Shown here: piece after piece, positions 23,632 through 35,899 of the stretch
Position numbering within the stretch: the first letter of the stretch is position 1
Layout: every line of letters begins with the position of its first letter
Source of the DNA: Blattamonas nauphoetae
Lineage: Eukaryota; Preaxostyla; Oxymonadida
DNA length: 64,000 bases
NCBI GenBank assembly: GCA_033064195.1
Contig: JARBJD010000287.1
Location: 1 to 64,000, forward strand
Direction: 5' to 3'
The notes under the pieces: generated by a model
The model's database searches: none
What the model saw: the letters and a program-made list of their open reading frames with translations, nothing else
What the model was told of the DNA's origin: nothing
Translations under genes and position numbers: made by a program

Positions 23632-25084
23632 TACTGCCCGACACGACGACTTGATTCGGCTGTACAATGTTTTTCTTTTTTTGAATAGAGGCACAATTAG
23701 TTTCAATTTTCTGTAAATGATAATTTAGAGAGTTAGACACCTTGTGATAAAAAATTGGACACCAAAAAATTCTGAGTGACACGAAAACTGTAACACAAAA
23801 AAAATGATGGACATGTTCATCACGACATGACACGTGATTCACTTCATCCTGCTCGACCGCTCTGATATTTCGTCATTTTTCCTCCACGATTGGAACACAT
23901 GAGGAGGCTGTCGCCACATGAAAGAACGAAATCGACAATACTTTCTTGTGGGATCGAGTTCGTGGCACGCACGATTGTCTTTCGAAGTGAATCAATTATG
24001 ACATTAATCACATAATTTTCAAAAAAAAAGTGAGAAAGGTTTTCCCCGAAGGTGTTTGATGGTGTTCATGTTGGAAGAACCCGTGGGATGAAATTCTTAG
24101 CTCATATTTCCCCTTTTGATTCTAGAAAGTTCCATTGTTTTCCTGTTCCAGACCGTGATATCACTGAGAAAGACATGCGTGTGGAGGGGATGGTACATTT
24201 TGGCCTTGGTTCGTCACTTGATGGGAGACTCAGAGGAAGCTTCAAAAGCATACTCTTTCCACGGAAGACAACTTTGGCAGAAAAACGAATCCCAACCCAT
24301 CCCCAAATCCTGAGTTAAAAGAGGTGATATGTGACCTTGATCCTTGGCAAGGTATGTTTTTTCCGTCTGTCATTGTCGAATGTCTCTGGTCCTCTCCCTC
24401 TTGAATTTTTTGAATCCTCAAACATTCAAAGCTCATCAATTCAAACCTTTCGAACGAGTGTTCTTTGCGAAAGCGAAACGTTTTTGAAATTGATTGGAAC
24501 GTGACGGAGGAACTCTGGAAGATGAATTGAGACAGTTTGGATTCATTTTGAAGATGCATTGGAAGGAAAGGCTTGACTTGCTGCTTTTCAGATTTCTCTT
24601 CAGTTGACCGACTGTTCTGTAGGACTTGGTTTTGATTTCGATCTGAACATTTTTCGAGATCTTGATGATGTCAAGCTGTGGTGGGCCTTTTCATTTCGCG
24701 ATTCGCTGTCAATCATCGACGATCAGCGTGTTGGTGAACTTGGAGACGGTATTGACAGAGCCTCCAAGAGGAAGAGCTGTCTCATTTCTTCCCTTTCTTC
24801 TTCGTCTAGCCTTCATGATCTATCTCTGCGCGGACATTGACAATCATTGTTCCATTTGTGAGTGCAATCCGAGGTGAATCACATGTCATGTCGTATGACG
24901 AATGTCCCCCTACAGTTGCATTTCATGTCATTCTCTCTTATTTTTCACAGTTGTTCTTCCAAAAAAATCACAGAGATGTATAACTCAAGGTAGTTGAAGT
25001 GAGTGAAAAATGAACTCGCAACTCATCCTCGTTCTTTCAAAAAACAAAAATTACTGGTGGATCTAGTCGCCGTGACGCGCAGTA
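23632..25084 (-). mobile_element. Degenerate Tc1-like element in the 5' flank of gene 2
   Basis: The ends TACTGCCCGACACGACG and the complement of CGTGACGCGCAGTA form imperfect inverted repeats of about 28 bp. The dinucleotide TA flanks both sides (23630-23631 and 25085-25086), as expected for Tc1/mariner insertion. The size, 1453 bp, fits this group. On the minus strand, 24002-23844 encodes a typical C-terminal Tc1 signature (see next entry). The rest of the transposase is too eroded to follow. Gene 3 lacks the insertion at the same place, which fixes the borders. Confidence 0.7.
23844..24002 (-). pseudogene. Tc1-like transposase C-terminal remnant
   Basis: The minus-strand reading SLRKTIVRATNSIPQESI, then a 20-residue gap, then NRGGKMTKY corresponds to the conserved end of Tc1 transposases (AWDSIPQE ... 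NGGHTKY). No catalytic DDE residues are preserved nearby. Remnant of the element at 23632-25084. Confidence 0.55.
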
Positions 25085-25146
25085 TACCCATTCTTCACTC
25101 CTCTCCTCACTCTTCTTCCTCCACACTCCTTACATTTCACTCGCCG

Positions 25147-27314
25147 ATGATTCCGATCTCTGTCATCGCTCTATTCACCTCTCTTCTGACGTCGCACATA
25201 TCGCCAATTCCTTCATCTACTGTATTGAACTTAAACTCCATTATCAAACCGTCGTTCAGCAGTGAATCATCGGACTCTCAACAGCAGGTCTTACTTCCGG
25301 ACGCTGTAGTGCATTCACATGATTATCAGCTTATTTCCTCAAGCATCGTGGTGAAGGGTCAAAACCAGACAGTCCTCAGATATCTGAGTGGAACCCGTGA
25401 CCGAGAGAATCAAGTCGCCACGAAAGAAGCCACAACTCCTCCCTCAAAAGAACTCAACAGCCTTTTCAACCTTTACAACGCATCCCTGTCAGTTTCACGT
25501 CTCATTCTGGACTTGTCGTCTGAGACGGTGAATCATGACGTCAGATGTGCCGTGCTTGCTTCCTCCACGATCCACGTCTCTTTTTGCAAGTTTCTCTGGA
25601 ATGATGTGAAGTCACTCTTCGTTCTTGGATCGAATTCTCCCTCCGCTCAAACCTCATCGTCGATCACGTTGATCTGGTGCACTTTAAACAATACCATTCA
25701 TTATTTAAATCCAATTGTTGATGATATGCGGAAAGACAGCACAGCAGAAGCTTTCAACATGAATATGGTTGGAACTGAACTGGCGAACATGAAAGTGGTT
25801 GGAGCAGATGGTGTCTGTGTATCGCAAACCATCCGTCGCAACAGCCTCTCCTCTTTTGAGGGCATATCGACAACAGTGTCAGAACTGCGAATTATGAACG
25901 TCTCATCTCTGCCTGGTGAAGTGAAGCAAGCGTCGTCTCTGTTCTCGCAGAGAATGATTGGATGTGCGATGTGGGGAAGCAACAACCATCTTTCGGGTAG
26001 TTTGCTACGAGATGTGAATGGAGGAGGGAGTTTTCTTTGTTCGAACAGCACATTCGATTGGTGCCACACGACATCCTCCGAACGCCCGTCAGTCGTCCAC
26101 ACCTCTTCTACGACCATCACAAATCACTCATTTTCGACCACTCGCAGCATTTCCAACCAAGAGGAACCAGAAGACGATCCAAACGACCCGTACACTGGGA
26201 AATCGAATGATGATGTCACTCGGCTGAGTATCACAAATGTTGAAGTCACATTCACCAGGTGTGAGTCCAAAAACATGAAATACACAAACAACGAATTAAA
26301 AGACCAAATTGCTGGTGGATCAGCCATTTATGTCTATGCTTCCAAGACAACCGTCTCCATCATGTCATGTCACTTCTCAAAATGCTCGATCACAAGCACG
26401 TGGACGGTGTGGGGAGGGTGCGTGTATCTGTACAACTTGAGCACATCGCCCAACACTGTCGACAGCTGCTCTTTCGAAGATTGGTATCCGACGAACGGGA
26501 CCAACGCCAATCAGTTTGGAGGCGGAATAGGCACCATTGGAATGGCAGTTCCGTTTTTTGTCACAAATTCCAATTTCACGTTAAGCGGAGAGACGACAAA
26601 CAAATACAATGGCGGATTCTTTGCATATAACTCTGCACAGTTTATCATCCCGTCCATAACCATCACGAACTGTCGTTTAATTGGTGATTTGAAGACGACT
26701 GGAACTGTAATCAAGCTTGCAACGAGATCTTCTTATCTGGGGTTCTTCTCAGTGACAGATTCTCAGATTCTCAACACGTATTCAAAGGTCGATTTAACTG
26801 GTACATTCGAGACTTCAGCGTTCACAAGAACGGAAATCACTCAAACATATTTCAGTTTGTATCCATCAGTCACAAAATTTCCGCATCTCTTTCTTGATTG
26901 CAAACTCAATCGGACTTCATTCTATACAGGTTCAGCAAACAGAGTCATGATTCTCTTCTCAGGAACATCATTCACTGGCAGGGCGTACACATCGAGCATG
27001 CCTACCATAAATTTCGCACATATCAGTCATGTCGTGTTCCACGAATGTGATTTCACGGATTGCACCCCAGCTGCTTCACAAAGTCTCATTGATTCATTCA
27101 ATCTTCCATCTCTAGTCGTGGATACTTGCACCTTCACGCGATGCACTGGAGGGAGCACAGTAGTCGCAGTCCACAACACTCATGCCTTCTTCTATTTCTG
27201 CTCCTTCACCAATGTGAGCGGGACGAGTGCCAATGTCATGACAATTTCCTCCAGCTCATCAAATTTCTTCGAAGCCTGCAGGTTTGATCTGGAGGAGGAT
27301 CCGACTGCTTTGGA
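25147..27314 (+). CDS. Gene 2, segment A: secreted beta-helix N-terminus
   Basis: The start at 25147 (MIPISVIALFTSLL, signal peptide) is chosen because it aligns with the start of gene 3 and follows the same CACTCGCCG leader; an in-frame extension upstream lies in the Tc1-like insertion. About 720 residues of right-handed beta-helix type follow, with repeated C-S/T-F turns (CTFTRCTGG; CSFTNVSGTS) and many sequons. The segment is about 80 percent identical to gene 3. It ends after EEDPTALD at the insertion 27315-27842. In gene 3 the same place reads straight through (EEDLTVLDIVV). Confidence 0.8.
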
Positions 27315-27842
27315 CAGAGAGAAGAGTGGTATGATCATTTAGTGTAAAGGTGTGATCCAAGGATCACACCTTTCACTTTTTATGGTATGATCATTTTCAA
27401 GAATTGTATCATCACTTCATGTCTATCTCTTCTTCAAAAAAACATCGAAAGGTAATGTAATTTCAGAATGATCAAGGTAATGAAGTGAATTAACACATCT
27501 GTGCACCACATTGAAGAACAGTCTTCTTCATTTCTTCGGAGACGATTTGTAGAAATAACATCATCTCCATTCGTTGAATTTTGAAACACAGAGATGGTGC
27601 TTATCTCTTTTCAGCTAAAAAGAGATACGATAAACGATTGCTGGTGAAGTGTGATGGTCGTTCTGGATCGTGCCACAAAAAAGTACACTATGGAAACTCG
27701 AAAAACTGATTTTCCTCATTTCACCTCATTTAGCGAGAATTAGTTGTTTTCTAGATAAAATAGGTGAAATGGAAGAGATATCGGTGAAATGGGGCGTATG
27801 ATCATTTTTGGTATGATCAACATGATCACACTCTTGTCACTG
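27315..27842. mobile_element. 528-bp CAG...CTG inverted-end insertion with 8-bp duplication
   Basis: The insertion starts CAGAGAGAAGAGTG and ends CACTCTTGTCACTG, which pair with each other. The octamer GCTTTGGA flanks it on both sides (27307-27314 and 27843-27850). Inside, after about 27 bases, is a hairpin (GTGTAAAGGTGTGATCC at 27342-27358 against GGATCACACCTTTCAC at 27361-27376). The words GGTATGATCA recur at both ends. Removal of the insertion and one octamer restores the host frame to ALDVVV. It carries no coding frame. By 8-bp duplication and ends it fits a hAT-type non-autonomous element; an intron-like nature is the alternative. It is related to 41160-41483. Confidence 0.8.
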
Positions 27843-28921
27843 GCTTTGGATGTCGTTGTCACGTTGGACGATATCGCATGTCTGAACGAGACTGCTGTGA
27901 TCGGATGCAAATCCAATCGGCAGATGTACTTCGGAACGACATGGATAGATAAGCAAGCACTCACAACTGTCAAGGAAGTTCCCATCGAGGCGGAGCAGAA
28001 CGATCTGAGAGTGGGAACGTGGCCGACCGAACCAGAAGTCACACTTTTCTCATCACTGTCAGAAGCTATCGGGTCACTTCAACCTTCACCACTGAACACC
28101 ATCATCACTTTCTCTGATGGGCATTTCACTGAGACTGGTCTTCTGGAGGTGTCGCAACTCGTCGAAATTGTTGGCGCTGGATCGAATACCAGCGATGCCC
28201 ACTCAACACAGTTGACCACCAAAGACATCACTTCGAAATCCACTGGCAAACTCACTCTCCAGTCACTCCGACTTGTTCCTTTGTCGTCTTCATCGGTTGT
28301 TGCTTCAACAAAAGAAAGTGGGAGTCTGTGTGTGTTGAATGTGATTGTGGAAGCTCTTTCTGAGCATTCTGCCACTTTATTCCAGTTGCAGTCAGGATCA
28401 TCAGAGATCCGCCACTCGTTCTTCAAGAACATTGAATCGACAGAATCGCTGATCTGTGTGTCGGGAACATCGTCCCTCGCCATCACCAACACTCTCTTTT
28501 TAAACATCAAGCGAACCAGCCCCGCGCCAACTCCTGTGGAGAACACACAGTGTGCGAGCTGCATCGAGGGAAAGACGAACGGATTTGTGAAAGTGATTTA
28601 TTGTCGTTTTGGAGCCTGCACAACGAATGGGCGAGCAGGAGCGATCGATCTGGAAAAGAACGACGTGAGCAGCACAGTCGAGATAGGAAATAGTTCTTTT
28701 GATCGCAATTTTGCTGGGGAAGCTGTTGCGAACTCTTCGAGAGGAGATGATGTCGTCCTCATGTCTTTTGATGACTCCCAAACCAATCTCGATTGGTCGA
28801 CAATTCAATCATTCCCATCAGTCTACCCCTTCCTAATCAACTCGACACACTCTATCGTCATTCCCCCTCTCGTCTTTCACATTACCTCAACAGGCGTTGA
28901 CGACACTCTGACTTGGAGTTA
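27843..28921 (+). CDS. Gene 2, segment B: middle of ectodomain
   Basis: The reading resumes as LDVVVTLDDIACLNETAVIGC and matches gene 3 codon for codon through DDTLTWSY at 28921. It carries further beta-helix turns and sequons. It ends at the TA where the mariner element inserted; the protein continues at 37501 (SYARLYKSFL), which matches YYYKQLVNTFL of gene 3. Confidence 0.75.
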
Positions 28922-29050
28922 CAGGGTGGTCACCAAAAACTTGGTCGGACATTTTCTCGCGTTTCAACAGGAATCATGGTTTGATTCTTTTTGTGACTGT
29001 TCATTTCATCATTTTGCATTCTATGCTTGTTTTTCCTTTTTTTGAAAAAA

Positions 29051-30208
29051 ATGGTTCAACTTAGACTTTTGTGGTTTGATCCTTCCCATCATATGTCCTC
29101 AACTGAATTTCGTGTTCGAGATCGGACTTTAATAGAATTTTGCTGGAGAATGCAGCTTCAGTACAAAGAAGCTCATTCTCTGCTTGCATCCTACTACCCA
29201 GACGATAAACCGTGCTTGGAAACCTGCAGAAAAGTTATGAAGGACTTGGAGAACGGCACTTTTTCAGTTACTGGAAAGGTTCCCAATCACGTCAGAAGCA
29301 ACCTCACTCTAATCAACGCCCTTTCTCAAATTTTAGCTGAAGACACTTCATTATCTCTGCGAGCGATGTGGAGAATTACTGGTTTTCATCCACAAACAAT
29401 CAAAAAATGTCTTCTCGGACATTTTGGCTTAGTCCGACGCTACACTAGATGGGTCCCTCATCTTCTGACAGACTCTCAAAAAACCAATCGCATTCAGCTG
29501 GCACAGGATCTACTAATCACTCTCAACAAAGAGAAACGAAAAGGATGGAAGTATCTGATCACGGGAGATGAGAGTTGGATCAAATGGACAAACCCTCATT
29601 CTTTCGTTTGGCTTCACCCAAACGACCCTCGACCGGTGAGAGAGCGAATCAACATCGGCAGCGGGAAGACGATGTTGGTGGCGTTTTTTGGAATTGATTT
29701 CACTTTCCTTCGAAAGATCCCCAGAGGGAAAGGAATTACTGCTCAAGTGTTCGTGAACGAGATTTTGGACGAAATGGAAACAGAGATTCTTTTGCAAGAC
29801 ACATTTGACATCAACGATTTTGTCCGGTATCTTCATATGGACAATGCGCCCTGCCACAACTCCAAGCTGGTCCGTACATTTCTCGAGACTTCTCTATTTT
29901 CCAAAATTTCTCATCCTCCTTACAGTCCAGATCTCGCCCCGTGCGATTTCTGGCTGTTTGGAGAAATGAAGATGCGCCTGAAAGGTATCACAGTCAAATC
30001 AGACGAAGAACTCAAAAAACACATCGATTCATTCATGGCAGAGCAAACCACCGCAAAAAGAATCCGAGTATTCGAAAACTGGATCAGACGCTGTGAACTG
30101 GTAATTCAGAATCAAGGCGAGTACATCCAACCGTCGCATTTTGTACTCTTTCTCAACTTTTGTTGTATTCTGGAATTTTTGATTTGGTTGACCAAATTTT
30201 ATCAATAG
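29051..30208 (+). CDS. Mariner transposase, D,D34D type, looks intact
   Basis: A protein of 385 residues from the ATG at 29051. An N-terminal helix-turn-helix region (about residues 15-75) is followed by the mariner box WVPHLLT, the first catalytic aspartate in TGDESWI, the second in HMDNAPCHNS, and the third in YSPDLAPCDFWLF, 34 residues further. This spacing is the hallmark of mariner transposases, which cut and paste into TA. The reading frame has no break, suggesting recent activity. The hAT element sits 12 bases after the stop codon and left the frame untouched. Confidence 0.93.
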   Translation: MVQLRLLWFDPSHHMSSTEFRVRDRTLIEFCWRMQLQYKEAHSLLASYYPDDKPCLETCRKVMKDLENGTFSVTGKVPNHVRSNLTLINALSQILAEDTSLSLRAMWRITGFHPQTIKKCLLGHFGLVRRYTRWVPHLLTDSQKTNRIQLAQDLLITLNKEKRKGWKYLITGDESWIKWTNPHSFVWLHPNDPRPVRERINIGSGKTMLVAFFGIDFTFLRKIPRGKGITAQVFVNEILDEMETEILLQDTFDINDFVRYLHMDNAPCHNSKLVRTFLETSLFSKISHPPYSPDLAPCDFWLFGEMKMRLKGITVKSDEELKKHIDSFMAEQTTAKRIRVFENWIRRCELVIQNQGEYIQPSHFVLFLNFCCILEFLIWLTKFYQ

Positions 30209-30245
30209 CACACTCATTTTTTGGCTTGGGTCGGCATGTCCTCCT

Positions 30246-30284
30246 CCAAAAACCCGTGTCCTACGGGAGGACACGGGTTTTTGG
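30246..30284. repeat. Subterminal hairpin at hAT left end
   Basis: CCAAAAACCCGTGTCCT is mirrored by AGGACACGGGTTTTTGG around a short loop. It shares the GTCCT word with the other subterminal repeats. In the second copy (59648) the first arm is kept, but the second is altered. Confidence 0.7.
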
Positions 30285-30839
30285 CGCTTAATTAGGCGAT
30301 GAGAGGGTTCAATTCAAAAAAGCATGTAGATGATGTGATACGATGTGTAGCATTACTTCTACAACAAAAAATTCAATTTTACGTTCATTTTATGTGAATC
30401 GGAAGCGAAAACGGTGAACTTTGTTCGAACAACAGAAATTGAAAAATGAAGGTCCGATCAAGATCTTGATTCGTCAAAATACTCGACTCTGACCATCACC
30501 ATTACAAATTGAGAAACATTGAAGACATTCATGTTGTTGTTTTGATGGATAATCAGATAAACACCGGATTAGAGGGCGGGAGCAGCGAATACTGACCTCG
30601 CATCTCAACGGCCGCTTCACCACTCCACTCGTCGAGAGGGCAGTCATTCTTCGTTCGGAAGTCAGTGTCTCACGACAGACATGTTGTCTCCTCTTACGGC
30701 GTCAATGAAAGAGTCGGTGTCTCCAGCAGGAAGATCTGGCATTCTCACGGTAAGATGTTGGCTTCAATCACGGTGTAGTCACGCACGCATCATGTGGATC
30801 GGTATGGCGAGGAAGGATATCTTTATTTTGAGGAGGACG

Positions 30840-32740
30840 AGGGGTGAGAGAGAGGTGCCACACTGACGCCAGATCTGAAGGGATATGGTAAGAATGAGAA
30901 AGAATCAAGGAAAATATGAAAGGGGAGACGAAAAAATAGCAAAAAGATGAGAAAGGCTCAGTAGTGAATGATTAAGGACGAATGAAAAGTTGGTTAACTG
31001 AATCGACTTCAAACACATTTGTGCCCGCTTTCTTTGATTGTTCAGCATCCACCTTCCACTGATGTTTGAATAAGGCTAGTGAGATCGTACAAAACCCGTT
31101 AATCGGCTTCTCTGCGAAGATCGACATAGATCCCATCAACACAGGTAGGATGCGACCAATGTGAAAGTATGACAGTTTCTGAGTAGGGAAAGGAAGAGGG
31201 AGAGTTGGTAGCAGATGAGGAGGGAAAGAAAGACAAGAATCGTGGAATCGAGATCTTCATTGAAAATGGTTCAAAAATCGTCAAATACTCCAAATTAACG
31301 AAGTAATGAGCATACATCGTTCACACCCGTTCATCTTTCCCCTTAATCCTCAGCACACAGCACACCACTCCCACAAGCAGCTCAATCGCCCGTGCCCTCC
31401 TTATCCAATCATCATCGCTAACAAATACGAAAAAGTCGCCACAACAGACAGTGTTGAGTTGATATCTTTGTCGGTTGGCGTTCCAGACGAATCGATCAGC
31501 TTCTGCGGCGCTGACATGAAGGCATTAGTTTGGATCAGAGTTTGCGGTGTCGTCAGCTCGACAGGAAGTGGGATAATCGTCCCGTTCTCCATAATTTGCG
31601 CTGTTTTGGATGTTTCGTCCATCCGAAGCGGGGTCACGAAGGGAACAGTGGAATCGGCAGCAGATCTCGCTGTCTGAGCGAGAGTGTCCTCAACGACCGA
31701 AATCCTTCGCTCACTCACTCACTCATCCTTCTCCCAACGCCATTTGCGACGATGAATTGACGATAGAGCGGTTGAGCGTGGAGTGCATGCGGAGGGAGGA
31801 CGCGAGGGCGTCGTCAAAAGTTCGGAGCAGCGGGGTGAACGGGGTAAGGAGTATTTCGATGTAGTAGTGTGAGTGGGAGAGCAGCAGCTGGAGAGAGGGA
31901 GAGGAGGAAGCAATGAAAACAGAATTGGAACGACAAAGAATAAGAAAAGGCGTCGAAATCCAGAACGAAAGCTTCTCCTTCCACACATATCATCGTTCAT
32001 CCGTCGCTTCTCATCTGCTTTTCTTAGCTTGTGTAGCACGTAATTGATGTTCACAGCAAGTCTAAGTTCTCCCTCTTCGTGTTATGATGATTGTGTTGCG
32101 TTGTAAGATAGACATGGCAAGTTAATGTGAAAAATGTCGGTGATTCCGAAAAGAGAACGAGAACGATTGCATTTTGGTGCTGTGTCAAAATTCACAATAG
32201 CAAACCGGGTATTTCCGTTGTGGAGCCAATAGATACTCAAACAAGACACTTCCACGGAGAGAGATCATCAGAAGGCGAGAGATAATATCTACAACATTCC
32301 CAACAACACTATGCCGGCGAGAAACCTGAAATGAAGAGCAATAGGTGAGGATAAGGAGAGAGAGAGGAAATTGGAGAAAGAACAACCTCCGAGAGTAAGG
32401 AGGGGAGACGGTGCATAGACATGATATGGAACCTTCTCCTCCAAATAACGAGAGGAAAACAAAAAGAACAGAAGACGGAAAGTCACATGAGAAGTTTATC
32501 TCCCCCTGATCACATACTGGACAGGGAAGGAGCACATGGAGGGGAGGGGGCGTGCGGGGAGGTGGTTGGGGGAGGGGAGCGCGTGTGAGGATGTGGTTGG
32601 GGGAGGGGAGCGCGTTTCGGAGTGGAGTGCGAAAGGAGACGGTTGGGGGTGGAGCGAGTGGTGAGGCGGGTTCCGATGGGAGGGAAGCGGGCCGGTACAT
32701 CTGACTTATATTTCCAGCTTCACATCTGGCTCGACCAAGC
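30840..32740 (-). CDS. Putative second gene region of the hAT element (membrane-protein-like)
   Basis: Several minus-strand stretches match, at protein level, stretches in the same order at 60970-62740 in the other hAT copy. Examples: VVEDTLAQT here against VIEDNLTQT there; TPLRMDETSK against TPLRMDKPSK; GSVLFEYLLAPQRK against GSVLLSHRLAPQRK; ILSHSYHIPSDL against ILSHSFHLPSDL. Hydrophobic runs suggest several membrane spans. The frames change between stretches, so the gene has introns or is decayed; exon borders are not resolved. The family is not recognised. Its presence in both copies suggests that it belongs to the element rather than to the host. Confidence 0.4.
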
Positions 32741-33396
32741 TATCCATTTCATCTAACTAAAGATAAATTGGTTACGAAGAGGGAAAAAAAGCGAGAAGGA
32801 TACATTGGTTCGAAGGCCGGCATATCTCATTTCAATTTTCCCACTTCACAAATCAGTACGATCAAGCTATCCATTCCTCCAACTAAAGAGCAAGAGGTCA
32901 AAAGATGAGAGAACAGAGACAGAGACACGCATACTTAAGGATGAAAGGTACATCATTCGAACCGCAGTTTCGGAGTTTGTGGAATTATGTGTGGAGACAT
33001 GGGATGTGCGGCAGATTGTGCAAATTGTTTTGAAAACAAAGTCGATGTGATAATACACAAAGGGGAATGCATCCCACCGACTTTGTGTATGTTTTATTTC
33101 CTATATTCTGAAAGGGGGAATGAGTTCGATGAAAGCGACCATTTTGTGCATAGTCCCAGAGAGTGGTCTGTGGGAGGAGTCAAAGAAATGACAGGATGAG
33201 TCGGCGAGAGAGACGGAGGACGAGTGTTGGCCGGAAGTCCTTCCCTTCCAAATGAAGATTGTGTTCTCATCTGAAGGGAATGAATGTGGGGGGAACTCAA
33301 ACGGTCTGGAGGCAATTATCTGGTGGAGGCTGGGAGGAAATGAGAAAATGGGATTGTGATATGACCACGAAACTTGGACGAGTTAGATGCTTCGGG

Positions 33397-35869
33397 CTAG
33401 TTCACCTGAGAGTCATCTGGTTCTTTCCTTCTGTCATTTTTGTCTTGAGCTTTCTCGAGTCGTTTATGTAGTCCGATTCTGTGAATTGCTAGAAGCAGCT
33501 CGGGCTTTGTGTGATACCTTGTTGTGCCAATTGTTCTTCTCATTCGTCCAATTTCTCGCTCGCAGGATGCTTCGGATGCAGGGGTGACTTGTAGTGCACA
33601 CGCAAAAAGTGAAAATTGAGCGATCAGTTTGGCGTTGAGGAGAGTCTCGTTCTGAGAGAAAAGAATCGAATTAAATTCATTGATCCGGGCATTTTCACGC
33701 CAAAAATCGTAACAGCTTTCGTTTAGTGAGTGATCATACGGAAACCGTTGGCGTCCTTCCAGCCATCCCGCATAGATGCTCACCAGCTTGGAAATCGTAG
33801 CACCATCTTGAATGGACAATGATTCTCGCAACATCTCCCGTAACATGTGATAGATTTCAACTTTCCACTGTCGATTTTGAATTGACAGAAGAACTGAATT
33901 CATCCCCATAGGCGATCCATTTTCGGCAGGTGTGATTCCATCATCGGCAATCGTCGTATCATCCAGATCGATTTGCATAGTTTCTTCATACTGCGCTGGT
34001 CCAATGTGATCCTGAGCGTGGTGTGATTGACCATCATCTTCGACATCAATGATTTCTGTTTCAATTTTCGTTTGTGATTCTTGATATTGTCTGGAACGGG
34101 GAACATCTTTTTTTTGTGAATAGTCTGGGTCCACTCGCCATTCTTCACTATCTTCTGTCTCGTCATCATCATTCATTCTTTGCACGGCGATGGCCATTTT
34201 TTGGAGACATCTTCTTCGAGTTGGACGAGTTTCTTCTGTGAGGTCAATAAAGGTTTGCGTTATTGGTGGGTGATGCGACGATGGGAATTGATAGTTCTGT
34301 GAAGGTTTCTGAAAAGACATCAGTGGAAAATTGTGTGAATTGGTGGATTCCGGAAAAATCAGGAGAGGATCTCTCTGAAAGAATGTCCTCCCATAGAAGG
34401 TTGTGGTGAATGCAAGGAGGGAAAGTAAACCAGCATCGTCGTCAAGGCATCTCGAAAAAATATCCTCCATAGATGCATGGATTGCGCTGCACCATTCTGG
34501 AGATGACGAATGCGCGATAGTCCACAAAGTCCCTAAATGATTCATGAGTTGAATAAGAATCCGAAAAACGTCAGCGAGACTGGCGTCATCGCTCTCCATT
34601 ACTAGAACGCGTTGATGGAGGGGAATTGTCAACAAAAACAATGCTTCGACTTCGTCTAGAGAAGTTTCGTCTATTCCCAGTTGGATATTGTTTTGAAAGA
34701 TTTTGCGTTGCTTGGAGATCCAGATAAGCATAGGAGCAATGGAAATCCAGCGATGGTCCATAAATGAAGGTGGGCGAGTTGAAAACAGTTGGATAACGTT
34801 GTTGTGTTGACAACGATTGATGATATCTTTTGCCGTGGAGTGCGCATTTCGAATTGTCGAGTTTGATTCATAGCTGTTCTTGTATGCGAGATGCATGAGG
34901 TGTACCATACACCTTGAGTGAAATGGTTGAAAGATGAGCGGTTGAGTGAGATGTTGTGTATAATGGTTTCGCTCAGAACGATTTTGAAGGCCGCATACAG
35001 ATGAAAAGCCACGATAGCCATCTGTCACAATTGATTGAACAAGGGTTTTGAGTTGAGATAGAGTGTCAATTGTTGAACCGATTGATGCAGCTAATATCTC
35101 GTTCGTGTGCCGATTTTGGTCCAAATTGTACAAAAGTGGTGGGGAATCTTCCTGAGAGTTCAAGACAACGAAGACATTGTATGATTTGTGTGCTGTTGTT
35201 CCACTGTCGATTGCAAGTGAAGTTAAACGGTAGAGAGGGGATGAAAATTGAGTGGAGAAAAGTGTGTTCGAGCGTTCTGTGATGGCTTTTGTTATGGTTT
35301 TGCGGGAGTGGTGAACATAGAGACTTTCTGGCCGAGCTAGCGAGCGCTTCTGACCCAACTTGATAGCTTCAACCACGACATTCCGCATTCGATCTCCACT
35401 CGCCGTTGACAGAGAAATCCCATCGCACGCCACCATATCTTGAATAGCATGATCGATACCGCTTTGAAGATCGTTTTGCATTGATATTTTGGTTTTTGGT
35501 GTATTCAACATGCGATTAACCATTTCAGGATAAGTAGGTTGGTTATCCAAATTGGTATGTGTATGTTTTCCAGCCTCGTCTTCAGTGCACAGTTTGTAAA
35601 AAGCACAAAGTCTCCCGTCGTCATTCACGTGCAAACATTGAAACTTCTTCTTCTTATGCTTCGAAACTGTGTGATCTGGATTTGTTTCATGTGTTTTGGA
35701 AAAGAGTTTTCCTTGGATTGTGAGTATTTCTTGATGGGTTAATTCCAGATCTGGGTTGAGTGGATGTAGAAATCTGAAATCAACTGAATTTTGAAGAATA
35801 ATGAGAAAAGAACATACAGTTTTGCCTGTGGAAGATCGGATGACGTTTATCTTTGAATGAAATACTCAT
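33397..35869 (-). CDS. hAT transposase, two exons with a 34-bp intron
   Basis: Exon 1 is 35818-35869 (ATG at 35869, MSISFKDKRHPIFHRQN). The intron 35784-35817 has GTATGT and ATTCAG ends and is only 34 bp. Exon 2 is 33397-35783. The product has 812 residues. Landmarks: LAIDSGTTAHK with the first aspartate, VTDGYRGF with the second, CMVHLMHLAYKNS, and the C-terminal hAT dimerisation region (TPASEASCEREIGRMRR then LLLAIHRIGL). A basic patch with KHKKKKFQCLH near residue 70 may be part of the DNA-binding domain; a classical BED finger is not obvious. No break is seen. It is the source of the 8-bp duplications of this family. Confidence 0.85.
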
Positions 35870-35899
35870 TTCGCAGAGTTGTGTCGAATATGAACAAAA

